A DNA stretch of 51,387 nt. Source: DTU078 sp033808535 (GTDB lineage: Bacteria > Bacillota > Clostridia > Oscillospirales > CAG-272). Both the position numbers and the translations under genes were made by a program. The notes under the pieces are model-generated. The model did not search any database. It was not told the DNA's origin and saw only the letters and a program-made list of their open reading frames with translations. The stretch lies in contig JAPXNL010000004.1 of the NCBI GenBank assembly GCA_033808535.1, positions 1 through 51,387 on the forward strand, in the 5' to 3' direction. Positions 23,875-32,549 of this stretch are shown here, piece by piece (position 1 is the first letter of the stretch; each line of letters begins with the position of its first letter).

Positions 23875-25201
23875 TCCCGACATGCAAACCCCGTCAGACG
23901 GTATTGGCGACGCTGATTCGGCTGATAACGCAGTCATGCCGGAAGGTGACGCTGCAATGCCGGATGGTGACGTAGCAATGAGCAGCGAACTGCCCTCGCC
24001 GGGCGCTGAAGCGGCAGCCGAAATCCCGCCGGTGCCAGTCATGCCCGATACTGCCGGCGCACCCGAACCGGAAGGCTCGTCCGGCAAACGTTTGACCGAC
24101 TATGTTCATCCGGTTTCGCTTGCACTGTTCGCGCTCTCTGCCGTCAGCATAGTTCTCTTGCTTGCTTTTTACAGGAGCGTCGCATTCGCCGACTTTTTCA
24201 ACGAACGCATCAGCTCAATTTTCCGTTTCCTGCTGGCGAAGCTCACTGGTCCGCTGCCCTTCTCGCTGGCTGAAACGGTTATTTTCTGTCTGCCGCTTTT
24301 TGTCGTGGTTGTAACAGTTCACGCATTCAGGCTGGCAAAGCAGTCGCCGGCGAAAAACAGCCGTTTTATTTTGGGACTGCTCTCAATTCTTTCTCTGCTG
24401 TTTTCGATGTTTGTGCTGAACTTCGCCGCCGCATACCGCGGTTCAACGCTTGAAGTCAAGCTCGGGCTCGACCGCAAAGACGTGTCGGCGGACGAGCTGG
24501 CTGCGACGGCGCAGGCGCTGCTCGACAGGCTTGATGGTGTGCTTAACGACGTCAGATTCGACTACGGCTCATTCTCTGTCATGCCGTATCCGCTTGATGA
24601 GATGAACACAAAGCTCAACGACTCATACGCAGCCGCTTGCGATAAGTATACCTTTGTTCAGTCGATGCGCACGAACGTCAAGCCGATAGTGCTTTCGGAG
24701 CCTATGACCTACACTCATATATCGGGCATATACAGCTATTTCACGGGCGAGGCGAATCTTAATATCAACTTCCCCGACTACATGCTTCCCTTCACTGCCG
24801 CGCACGAACTTTCACACCAGCGCGGCATCGCGCGCGAGGATGAAGCCAACTTCATGGCGTTCCTCGTATGCATGGAGTCCGACGACCCGTATATCAGATA
24901 CAGCGGCTATTTCAATATGCTCGGGTATGTGTTAACCTCGCTCTATTCCGCTGACAAGGCTTTATATATTGACATATGGAAGTCCATGGACCGCCGGCTT
25001 GTGTCAGAATTTATTGCATACAACGAATTTTTTGAAAAATACCGTGAATCGAAGGTTTCACAGGTTTCCGAAGCCGTTAACGACACATACCTTAAAATAC
25101 AGGGCCAGACCGAGGGCACACGCAGCTACGGGCGCGTCGTTGACCTGGCTGTGGCATATGCAAAGGCAAATTATGGTGTCGCAAGCGACATTTCCGGATA
25201 A
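23867..25201 (+). CDS. DUF3810 membrane protein with HExxH metallopeptidase motif
   Basis: 444 residues. A disordered acidic/Pro-Ala-rich N-terminus (about 1-75) precedes three membrane segments (about 80-105, 125-155, 170-190) and a large outer domain. In that domain AAHELSHQRGIAREDEANF (near 307-325) has the zinc-protease signature HExxH followed by a downstream Glu (EDEAN). Members of DUF3810 are uncharacterised to my knowledge; a membrane-bound zinc peptidase is a reasonable reading. It overlaps the RluA-type gene by 8 bp and precedes murD by 14 bp, so a link with envelope work is possible but unproven. Confidence 0.85.
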   Translation: MNNPDMQTPSDGIGDADSADNAVMPEGDAAMPDGDVAMSSELPSPGAEAAAEIPPVPVMPDTAGAPEPEGSSGKRLTDYVHPVSLALFALSAVSIVLLLAFYRSVAFADFFNERISSIFRFLLAKLTGPLPFSLAETVIFCLPLFVVVVTVHAFRLAKQSPAKNSRFILGLLSILSLLFSMFVLNFAAAYRGSTLEVKLGLDRKDVSADELAATAQALLDRLDGVLNDVRFDYGSFSVMPYPLDEMNTKLNDSYAAACDKYTFVQSMRTNVKPIVLSEPMTYTHISGIYSYFTGEANLNINFPDYMLPFTAAHELSHQRGIAREDEANFMAFLVCMESDDPYIRYSGYFNMLGYVLTSLYSADKALYIDIWKSMDRRLVSEFIAYNEFFEKYRESKVSQVSEAVNDTYLKIQGQTEGTRSYGRVVDLAVAYAKANYGVASDISG

Positions 25202-25215
25202 ACGGAGGGATATAT

Positions 25216-26616
25216 TTGACAACCGAATATAACGGTGTCACTGTTTCCGTGCTCGGCCTGGGTGTATCAAACCGCCCGCTCATCGACTGGCTGCTAGAGC
25301 GCGGTGCGATTGTCACCGCACGCGATAGAAAGAGCCGCGAGGAGCTTGGCGACGCCGCAGACGCGCTTGAGGCGCGCGGCGTTAAGCTCATTTGCGGCGA
25401 AGGCTATCTAGATAATATAACCGACCGCGTGATTTTCCGCTCGCCGGGCATACGTTTCGACAAGCCGCAGCTTGTGGAAGCCGTTTCGCGCGGCGCCGAG
25501 CTTATCTCCGAGATGGAGCTGTTTTTCGAGCTCTGTCCCTGCCCGATTTTCGGCGTGACGGGCAGCGACGGGAAAACTACAACCACTACAATTATATATA
25601 AGCTGCTACAGGAACAGTTCGGCGAACAGCGCGTGTTTGTCGGCGGCAACATCGGCGCGCCACTGCTGCCGCGGCTTGGCGAAATCACGCCCGACTGCTT
25701 TTGTGTTGTCGAACTATCAAGTTTCCAACTGCAGACGATGCACCGTTCTCCCGATGTGGCGGTGATAACAAACATTTCGCCCAACCACCTCGATTATCAC
25801 CTCGACATGGAGGAATACACCGACGCGAAGCGCAACATATTCCGCCATCAGAAGCCCGGCTCGAGGCTCGTGCTCGGCGCTCCCTGCGACCTGACGCGCG
25901 CCATGGCTGCCGAAGCCGCGCCCGGCGTATCCGTGTCGCTGTTCGGCACCGACCGCGCCTCCGAAGCCGTTACTGAGTGCTGCACTCAGGTGTATAAGCG
26001 CGATGGGTATATATACCATACTCTGCCCGGAGGTGAGCCGGAGAAGCTTATTGCGCTGTCTGACATACTCCTGCCGGGCGCGCACAATGCCGACAACTAT
26101 ATGGCGGCATTTGCGGCTGTCATGGGTTTTGTCAACCCCTCGCATTTTGCCCCGCTTGCCCGCAGTTTCAGCGGCGTCGAGCATCGCTGCCAGTTTGTGC
26201 GGGAGTATAATGGCACGCGGTATTACAACAGCTCGATTGACTCCAGCCCGACCCGCACTGCAGCCGCGCTGTCCGCATTTGACCGGAAAGTGATTGTCAT
26301 ATGCGGCGGGTATGACAAGCACATACCGTTTGCCCTGCTCGCCGAGTCGCTGTGCAGACATGCAAAAGTCGCCGTGCTGACAGGCACAACCGGCCCGAAA
26401 ATACGCGAAGCGCTGCTTGCCTGCCCGGACTATACAGAAGGCAACCCCGTGATTATCAGCGAGTCCGATTTCGACGCTGCGGTCGAAGCCGCGCGCCGCG
26501 CTGCCCGTCCCGGCGATGTTGTAATTCTCTCCCCTGCCTGCGCGAGTTTTGACGCATTCCCTAACTTTGAAGCGCGCGGGCACAGGTTCTGCGATATCGT
26601 GCGAAGCTGGAAGTAG
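25216..26616 (+). CDS. murD: UDP-N-acetylmuramoyl-L-alanine--D-glutamate ligase
   Basis: 466 residues, normal for MurD. Adds D-glutamate to UDP-MurNAc-L-Ala in the cytoplasmic phase of peptidoglycan synthesis. N-terminal nucleotide-binding domain (VSVLGLGVSNRPLIDWLL), ATP loop GVTGSDGKTTTT near 113-124, VELSSFQLQTM, the ISPNHLDYH Mur-ligase motif with the carbamoylated-Lys region downstream, and the C-terminal domain with EHRCQFV, NSSIDSSPT and CGGYDKHIP. TTG start, with GGAGGG ~7 bp upstream. Located with a metallopeptidase-like gene and udp, not in the usual mur/fts cluster. Confidence 0.96.
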   Translation: MTTEYNGVTVSVLGLGVSNRPLIDWLLERGAIVTARDRKSREELGDAADALEARGVKLICGEGYLDNITDRVIFRSPGIRFDKPQLVEAVSRGAELISEMELFFELCPCPIFGVTGSDGKTTTTTIIYKLLQEQFGEQRVFVGGNIGAPLLPRLGEITPDCFCVVELSSFQLQTMHRSPDVAVITNISPNHLDYHLDMEEYTDAKRNIFRHQKPGSRLVLGAPCDLTRAMAAEAAPGVSVSLFGTDRASEAVTECCTQVYKRDGYIYHTLPGGEPEKLIALSDILLPGAHNADNYMAAFAAVMGFVNPSHFAPLARSFSGVEHRCQFVREYNGTRYYNSSIDSSPTRTAAALSAFDRKVIVICGGYDKHIPFALLAESLCRHAKVAVLTGTTGPKIREALLACPDYTEGNPVIISESDFDAAVEAARRAARPGDVVILSPACASFDAFPNFEARGHRFCDIVRSWK

Positions 26617-26662
26617 TAACCGACATATATCCGGACGCAATAAACACCGGAGGTAAAACATC

Positions 26663-27427
26663 ATGTCCGAACGTCTATATCATATCGCCTGCGCGCCGGG
26701 CGATGTAGGCAAATACGTAATTTTGCCCGGCGATCCCGCCCGGTGCGAAATTATTGCATCGTATTTTGACGATCCGCGCAAAATTGCGCAGAATCGCGAG
26801 TTTACCACATACACCGGCTTGCTTTGCGGCGTGCCCGTGTCCGTCACCTCAACGGGTATCGGCGGGCCGTCGGCGGCGATTGCAATGGAGGAGCTTTTCG
26901 CTTGCGGCGCAGATACGTTCATCCGCGTCGGCACATGCGGAGGTATTCATATGAAAGTGTGCTCAGGCGACTGTGTCATCGCGACTGCCGCAATCCGTCA
27001 GGAAGGAACCTCGCACGAGTACGCGCCGCCCGAATATCCTGCCGCCGCCGATTTCACGGTCACATCCGCGCTTGCTTTGGCGGCAAAAAATCTTGGCCTG
27101 CGCCACCATACCGGCGTGGTGCAGAACAAAGACTCGTTTTACGGCCAGCACTCGCCCGGACGCATGCCTGTGTCATACGAACTTGAAGCCAAATGGCAGG
27201 CATGGAAAAGGCTTGGCGTGCTTGCATCGGAGATGGAGTCGGCGGCGCTGTTTACTGTCGCCGCCTCGCTTGGCGCCCGCTGCGGCACGGTGCTCCATGT
27301 CGTATGGAATCAGGAGCGCAAGCTCGCGGGCCTTGACGAGCCGGACTGCCATGATACCGACAACGCCATACGCATCGCTGTCGAAGCGATAAAGATACTG
27401 ATTGAAAATGATAAAATGTCTGATTAG
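26663..27427 (+). CDS. udp: Uridine phosphorylase
   Basis: 254 residues, nucleoside phosphorylase-I fold. Splits uridine with phosphate into uracil and ribose 1-phosphate. Motifs: ILPGDPARCEIIA (phosphate-binding GDP), TGIGGPSAAIAMEEL, FIRVGTCGGI, and the substrate/ribose-binding ASEMESAALFT near residue 190. Closer to E. coli Udp than to purine phosphorylases (QNKDSFY in place of the SSDTFY block). GGAGG before ATG. The beta-helix lipoprotein gene starts within its 3' end, so expression is probably coupled. Related pyrimidine nucleosides may also be used. Confidence 0.9.
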   Translation: MSERLYHIACAPGDVGKYVILPGDPARCEIIASYFDDPRKIAQNREFTTYTGLLCGVPVSVTSTGIGGPSAAIAMEELFACGADTFIRVGTCGGIHMKVCSGDCVIATAAIRQEGTSHEYAPPEYPAAADFTVTSALALAAKNLGLRHHTGVVQNKDSFYGQHSPGRMPVSYELEAKWQAWKRLGVLASEMESAALFTVAASLGARCGTVLHVVWNQERKLAGLDEPDCHDTDNAIRIAVEAIKILIENDKMSD

Positions 27428-30206
27428 AGCGGCGGTTGTTTCGTTTTTTATATTGATCTGCGCATTCTTGCTCTCGTGCAGCGGAGACAGCGCGGATTCA
27501 GAGAACACGACACAAACAAAAGCGGAGGACAGCACTGTGAATCAGGTCGACACCGGAGCAACTGCGGATTACCCTAAGAATACCGCTCCCGACCCGCGCA
27601 ATCCGAATGATATCATTATATATCTGTGCAGTGTCGACGACTTCGGAGCGACAGCCGACGGTCAAACCGACAACACAAAGGCGTTCCAGAGCGCGCTCGA
27701 TTTTGCCTTCGAGCAAGGCGGCGGAACGGTTTATGTTCCTGCAGGCAGGTATCGCTTCGACGGCACGCTGAAAATCCCGCGCTCGGTCTATCTTGCGGGC
27801 GAGTGGACAGACCCCGAAACAAATCCTGACGCGATAACAGACGGCTCCGTTCTGCTTATCACCTCAGGCAAGGGCAACGCCGGCGGTATACCTTTTATTA
27901 CTGTCGGTGCAAGTGCCGGCATTATAGGATTGACCTTCTGCTATCCCGGGCAAATACCGGCGTATGGCAGCGAGCCTGTGTCCTACCCAGCTACAATTTT
28001 GATAAAGGATAACTATGCCGGCGACGGCACGCAGCATGCATCGTCAATCGAATGCGTGACGCTTATAAACTCTTATTTCGGCATCGACGGCACGCAGGGC
28101 AATCAGCTGTTTTACATAAATACCGCGCGAATCACGGCTTTTGACCGGGGCTTTGCGGTCAACAAATGCTACGACTGCGGGCGCACGATGAATCTGTCCG
28201 TGTCGCCGCGCTATTGTGCATACTGGGCTTCGACGTCGGGTGAAAGTCTTGCGGCTGCGGATATCGCTAAAATCACAAAAGAGCGCGCGACCGGCATCGT
28301 TATGATGCGTACCGACTGGCAGATGATGTATAAAACCAACGTTGAAAGCTGCCGGGTCGGCGTGGCGTGTAAGCGCAACCCCGAAACCGACGAGTTAACG
28401 GCGGGCAACGGCTCACTTATCGAATTTAGTATATCCGACTGCACGATAGGTATAGACTGCTATTTCGGCAGCTTCCAGTTTTCGCGAGGTACAGTTGACA
28501 GCACGGGTGAGGGCGCGGTTTGTGTGCGTATAAATCCGACCGTCGTGGGCAATTTCAGCATATACTACTGCGGGCTGTCATCGGACGGCGCGTGCATCGA
28601 AACAGTCAAAGGCAATACCGGCGTGCTGTCCGTGCAAAACTGCAGTTTTGCGCGCTGGACTGGGCGTGCAGTAAACCACGCGGGCGGCTCGCTTGAGGTG
28701 CAAAGCTCTGTATTTTCAGGCACCGGCGAGGCGATATATGCGGATGCAAGCGCGTCAACACTAGTGAGCTCGGCAAACACCTATGCCGATACCGTAACTG
28801 CTAAGCTGATAAACAAGTTGACGGGAGAAAACACATTCGTCGTAGACGAAACCTCGCAGCCGCTTCCGACGATTGATTTTGGGGCGGATATAAACACGGC
28901 GCCGGTGATAGAAAATGTAAAAAATATAGTCTATGTCACCGATTTCGGCGCATCGGGCAAAGCTGTTTGCGGTAAGGAAAATCCCGACGATACCGCGGCG
29001 TTCGAAGCGGCAATAGCGGCGGTGGCTGAGCACGGCGGCGTTGTAAATGTCCCCGCAGGTTACTATAATGTCGAGCATACGCTTACAATACCCTCAGGCG
29101 TTGAGCTGCGCGGCATATCGCAGAGCCTGCATGTCACGACCGGCGAGGGTTCGGTTATATTTGTATCCTCGGGCAAAGGCGGCGAAGACGGTACGCCTTT
29201 TATAACACTTGAGGAGGGCGCCGGTCTGCGCGGGCTGACCTTCTGGTACCCGGAGCAGAACTACAAAAGGATTGTAAAATACCCGTGGCTTATCCGCGTC
29301 GCAGGCAAAAACGCATATATCCGCAATATCTGCGTGGGAAACTGCTATAAAGCGATCGACATGGCGTCGCACGACTCAGGCGGGCACTATGTTGAGAATG
29401 TCACAGGCTGCATACTCAAAAACGGTATATCGGTTGACGGCTCGAGTACAGCCGGAAAGATTATAAACACGCACTTCAACCTGACATTCTACACAGCCGT
29501 ATGGGGCACAAAGCTGACCGATGCAAGCGGCAGCTTCGGCTCCTCAGACATGTTCCCCGCCCTGATTGAATACATAGTTTCAAATCTCACGGCTTACACT
29601 TTCGGCAAGACGACCGACGAAACTGTGTTGTACGCTTTCAACTACCGTGCAGCGGTCGGAATGCGCTTCACCGGCGGGTTCAACGGGCGGCTGTGCGGCA
29701 GCGGTGTCGACGGCTCGGTCGTCGGGCTGTATGTTACCGGCAAATACGATACCCCGCTGAGGATGCTGAACTTCGCCGACGACATTGTGCCAGGCAGCTC
29801 AAAGGTCGGAAATGCTGGCATCCACATAGACGCCGATGAAGGCAGCGAGGTCGCGCTGGTGTCAAGCTCAGCGTCAAGTTATAACTATGTGCCGCCGTAT
29901 CTGGTAACGCTTTTATCGGGCAAACTGACGCTTCAGGGCTTCTGCGCCAATGTGTCGCCGGTCGGCAGTTCCGCCGCCCTGCTCATCCGCGGCGGTGAGG
30001 CGACAGTGTCAGGTATTACCTTCCGTCATGTCGGACCACTTGACGCAAAAGGCGCATTTACAGCGCAGACTGTGAAATCACGCGCCGTGGACGTGCGTGT
30101 CAAGTCTGGCAAACTCACGCTGCGCGGTGCGACGGCCAGATATTTCTTTACTGCAAAAGACGATGGAGATACCCCTGCAATCCTGCAGTATGTGATTGCA
30201 AAGTAG
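27408..30206 (+). CDS. Large lipoprotein with two tandem pectate-lyase-type beta-helix domains
   Basis: 932 residues from ATG 27408 (TTG at 27402 is an alternative); it overlaps udp by 20 bp. The N-terminus MIKCLIRAAVVSFF... ends in lipobox LLSC, so it is a surface lipoprotein. Two pectate-lyase-3 modules are evident: first VDDFGATADGQTDNTKAF with GGGTVYVPAGRYRF (about 75-120), then VTDFGASGKAVCGKENPDDT with GGVVNVPAGYYNV (about 505-550), each followed by a ladder of beta-helix turns. Such folds occur in polysaccharide lyases, hydrolases and phage tail spikes. Catalytic residues cannot be assigned by eye, so substrate is unknown. A bidirectional terminator follows. Confidence 0.87.
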   Translation: MIKCLIRAAVVSFFILICAFLLSCSGDSADSENTTQTKAEDSTVNQVDTGATADYPKNTAPDPRNPNDIIIYLCSVDDFGATADGQTDNTKAFQSALDFAFEQGGGTVYVPAGRYRFDGTLKIPRSVYLAGEWTDPETNPDAITDGSVLLITSGKGNAGGIPFITVGASAGIIGLTFCYPGQIPAYGSEPVSYPATILIKDNYAGDGTQHASSIECVTLINSYFGIDGTQGNQLFYINTARITAFDRGFAVNKCYDCGRTMNLSVSPRYCAYWASTSGESLAAADIAKITKERATGIVMMRTDWQMMYKTNVESCRVGVACKRNPETDELTAGNGSLIEFSISDCTIGIDCYFGSFQFSRGTVDSTGEGAVCVRINPTVVGNFSIYYCGLSSDGACIETVKGNTGVLSVQNCSFARWTGRAVNHAGGSLEVQSSVFSGTGEAIYADASASTLVSSANTYADTVTAKLINKLTGENTFVVDETSQPLPTIDFGADINTAPVIENVKNIVYVTDFGASGKAVCGKENPDDTAAFEAAIAAVAEHGGVVNVPAGYYNVEHTLTIPSGVELRGISQSLHVTTGEGSVIFVSSGKGGEDGTPFITLEEGAGLRGLTFWYPEQNYKRIVKYPWLIRVAGKNAYIRNICVGNCYKAIDMASHDSGGHYVENVTGCILKNGISVDGSSTAGKIINTHFNLTFYTAVWGTKLTDASGSFGSSDMFPALIEYIVSNLTAYTFGKTTDETVLYAFNYRAAVGMRFTGGFNGRLCGSGVDGSVVGLYVTGKYDTPLRMLNFADDIVPGSSKVGNAGIHIDADEGSEVALVSSSASSYNYVPPYLVTLLSGKLTLQGFCANVSPVGSSAALLIRGGEATVSGITFRHVGPLDAKGAFTAQTVKSRAVDVRVKSGKLTLRGATARYFFTAKDDGDTPAILQYVIAK

Positions 30207-30212
30207 TGATAT

Positions 30213-30254
30213 AAAAAGCGTTCGGATAGCCGAAATGCGGCTCCGAACGCTTTT
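30213..30254. terminator. Bidirectional terminator
   Basis: Stem AAAAGCGTTCGGA/TCCGAACGCTTTT with U-runs on both strands, between two convergent genes. Confidence 0.88.
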
Positions 30255-30267
30255 ATATGTATAGCTA

Positions 30268-30912
30268 TTACAGCACGCGTATTTCATACGCCGGCGACTG
30301 AGGCGGGATACTCAGGGTCTGGAAAATTGCGTGAGTGACGCGAACGCGCTGACCGGGACGAATATCTGTGAGTCTGATTGGTCTGTTTCGCCGGTCAAGG
30401 ATCCTTGTGTTGGGCGAAACAATAAACACCAACTGACGGTTTACATTTTGCGGTATCCCGGTTACGAGCCTGTTGCCGCGCGGGTCGACGGAAACCACGC
30501 GAGTTGTCGTTACTCTTCTCTGGGGACGTCCTCCGGGCTGCTCCGGACGCGGCGGGCGCGGCTGACCGGGTCTTCTCTGCTGCCGTATCACTGCTCTGAT
30601 AGCATTGGCGCGCGGGGGTATGCGGGGTGTCATTTGCAACGAAAACTGAACGTCAGCCCACATACCGGGGCGTACATCGCACAGGCACACGGGACTGCCT
30701 GCCTGGATCACAAGCGCTGTTTCTCCGCTTACATTAAGTATCAGTGTGCTTATTTCCGACGAACCGTCCCGTTTTCTTGAAACGTACGATACGGTCATCG
30801 AACCGGTTCGACCGTCCCGGTTCAATGATACATTTTCGACTCTTGCATTGTTTATGCACATTGCCCTGCCGCAGCGAAACATATCGCCGCGCGGGTCGAA
30901 ACCTCTGATCAT
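30268..30912 (-). CDS. Hypothetical two-repeat beta-rich protein with Arg/Pro linker
   Basis: 214 residues; family not recognised. It reads as two related beta-barrel-like halves: residues ~20-105 (ending CLCDVRPGMWADVQF) and ~135-214 (ending RLTDIRPGQRVRVTH). Both contain a V(E/V)xV start, a central strand and a D(V/I)RPG(M/Q) turn, and both close with a segment holding IPPxxxA. The halves are joined by a strongly basic linker rich in Arg, Pro, Gln and Gly (residues ~110-135). No signal peptide or membrane helix. GAGGT ~9 bp before ATG. The fold may be OB-like (DUF5666-like at best). The basic linker would allow nucleic-acid or polymer binding, which is speculation. Confidence 0.65.
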   Translation of the reverse strand: MIRGFDPRGDMFRCGRAMCINNARVENVSLNRDGRTGSMTVSYVSRKRDGSSEISTLILNVSGETALVIQAGSPVCLCDVRPGMWADVQFSLQMTPRIPPRANAIRAVIRQQRRPGQPRPPRPEQPGGRPQRRVTTTRVVSVDPRGNRLVTGIPQNVNRQLVFIVSPNTRILDRRNRPIRLTDIRPGQRVRVTHAIFQTLSIPPQSPAYEIRVL

Positions 30913-31065
30913 TTTATATGTACCTCGCTTTTAATTGAGCTCCGTCACATTTATTATATTCCGCCTGCTATAAAATGTTTGGGTTTGAAGTGACGCAGTA
31001 CGGAGAATTTTGACGGCGTTAAATATATAAGAAAATCATTTTATGTAAAATTATTGTAAAACATC

Positions 31066-31094
31066 TTGATGTTAAAACTTTGTTAGTATATAAT
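31066..31094 (+). promoter_or_regulatory. Sigma-A-type promoter of the GAF-HD-GYP gene
   Basis: TTGATG (31066-31071), 17-bp spacer, TATAAT (31089-31094), ~45 bp before the start. Confidence 0.7.
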
Positions 31095-31138
31095 ATCGTA
31101 ATGATTACATAGCTCATGCTGGGATTACGGTGAATATA

Positions 31139-32275
31139 ATGAATGACACACAAAGTTTAAAGTCTTCTACGGATTATGCAGATGCTTCACTGTTCACACA
31201 GTCGATGGACAAACTTCTGAAGGTGGTGCAGGAGCTTTCGGCGTCTAAAGACCTCAAATCGATGATGGACATAGTACGCCATTCGGTTCGTTTGCTGACC
31301 GGTTCCGACGGCGCAACGTTTATACTTCGCGACGGCGATATGTGCTATTATGCTGAGGAAAACGCGATAGCGCCTTTGTGGAAAGGCAAAAAGTTGCCGA
31401 TAGACATCTGCTTAAGCGGATGGGTCATAAAAAACCGTGTTCCGGCAGTTGTCGAGGACATATACAATGACAGCAGAACAACGATTGACCCTTATAAAGG
31501 CACTTTTGTACGCAGTCTTGCTATAGTACCCATCCGGACGGTTGATCCCATCGGCGCGATAGGCTGCTACTGGGCTGAAAAAACACAGCCTACAACCGAG
31601 CAAATCAAAACACTCCAGGTCATCGCCGATACAGCCGCCATCGCGATGGACAATATAAATTATCGGACAGAAATTGCCGGCAAGGCTGCCCTGCTTGAAT
31701 CCACTGTCGATGGCACATTGCTTGCGGTAGCAAAGATGGTTGAAAAGCGCGACCTTTATACGTTCGGTCACCAGCGCAGAGTGGCGCAGATCGCGCTTGC
31801 TATCGCGTCTGAGCTGGGTCTTCCCGAGGATAAGTGCGCGCTGGTTTACCGCTCGAGCATTGTGCACGATATAGGTAAGATCTCCATCCCAAGTGAGCTT
31901 TTAGTTAAACCCGATAAACTGACTAAGGTCGAATACGATTACATAAAGGTACACCCTGTTCAGGGTTATGAGATACTGAAGGATGTTCCCTTACTGCTGC
32001 CGGTGGCTGAGATAGCGCTGCAGCATCACGAACGGCTCGACGGCAGCGGATACCCGTATGGATTGCGCGGCGACGAAATCAAACTTGAGGCGAGGATTGT
32101 TTGCGTTGCAGACGTGTTTGAGGCGATGAACTTCCATCGCCCGTACCGACCGGCGCTGGGACCTGAAGCTGCTCTCCAGGAGCTTACGGCGCACAAAGGC
32201 ACACTCTACGATGCCGACGCGGTAGATGCGCTTGTCAGTCTTATACGCGATAAGTATTATAAAATACCGGAGTAA
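31139..32275 (+). CDS. GAF and HD-GYP domain protein (probable c-di-GMP phosphodiesterase)
   Basis: 378 residues from ATG 31139 (GTG at 31130 is an alternative; GGTGA precedes the ATG). A GAF sensor (about 20-170, with LSGWVIKNRVPAVVEDIY) is followed by an HD-GYP domain (about 195-375): the HD pair in SSIVHDIGKISIP, then KVHPVQGYEIL, HHERLDGSGYPYGLRG with an intact GYP motif, and VADVFEAM. HD-GYP enzymes hydrolyse cyclic di-GMP (some act on other cyclic dinucleotides). The GAF domain would sense a small molecule or redox state. No membrane helix, so cytosolic. A single gene with its own promoter; no diguanylate cyclase is in the window. Confidence 0.92.
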   Translation: MNDTQSLKSSTDYADASLFTQSMDKLLKVVQELSASKDLKSMMDIVRHSVRLLTGSDGATFILRDGDMCYYAEENAIAPLWKGKKLPIDICLSGWVIKNRVPAVVEDIYNDSRTTIDPYKGTFVRSLAIVPIRTVDPIGAIGCYWAEKTQPTTEQIKTLQVIADTAAIAMDNINYRTEIAGKAALLESTVDGTLLAVAKMVEKRDLYTFGHQRRVAQIALAIASELGLPEDKCALVYRSSIVHDIGKISIPSELLVKPDKLTKVEYDYIKVHPVQGYEILKDVPLLLPVAEIALQHHERLDGSGYPYGLRGDEIKLEARIVCVADVFEAMNFHRPYRPALGPEAALQELTAHKGTLYDADAVDALVSLIRDKYYKIPE

Positions 32276-32313
32276 CCGATACCCTTCTAGGTTGCATAAA
32301 TAAAGCAAAAAGA

Positions 32314-32343
32314 AAATCCGCTCATCAAAGCAATGCGCGGGTT
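32314..32343. repeat. Hairpin repeat, left flank of the AT-rich gene
   Basis: CCGC-T-CAT/ATG-C-GCGG imperfect stem. It matches the reverse complement of the hairpin at 33921-33951 with four mismatches over 29 bases. On the minus strand a U-rich tail follows, so it looks like a terminator pointing the wrong way for the upstream plus-strand gene. Confidence 0.55.
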
Positions 32344-32549
32344 CAGTTAAGCTGTTATAATCCCCTTAGGGTAGACACTTGAGATAACAAAAGATTTCAA
32401 GACTACGCTAAGGTGTTATTACTATATTCAGCAGTCTATTTGTTGATGAAAATTTACGACATCAGTAAAACTATGATAAATTATTTGCATTTTTCTTTTT
32501 GGTCGTTTAATATAATGTTATCATATTGGTGGGGGTGATGGCTGTGATT

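Noticed and set aside
25717..26664. Open frame of 315 codons opposite murD
   Set aside because: Antisense to conserved MurD; no domain seen.
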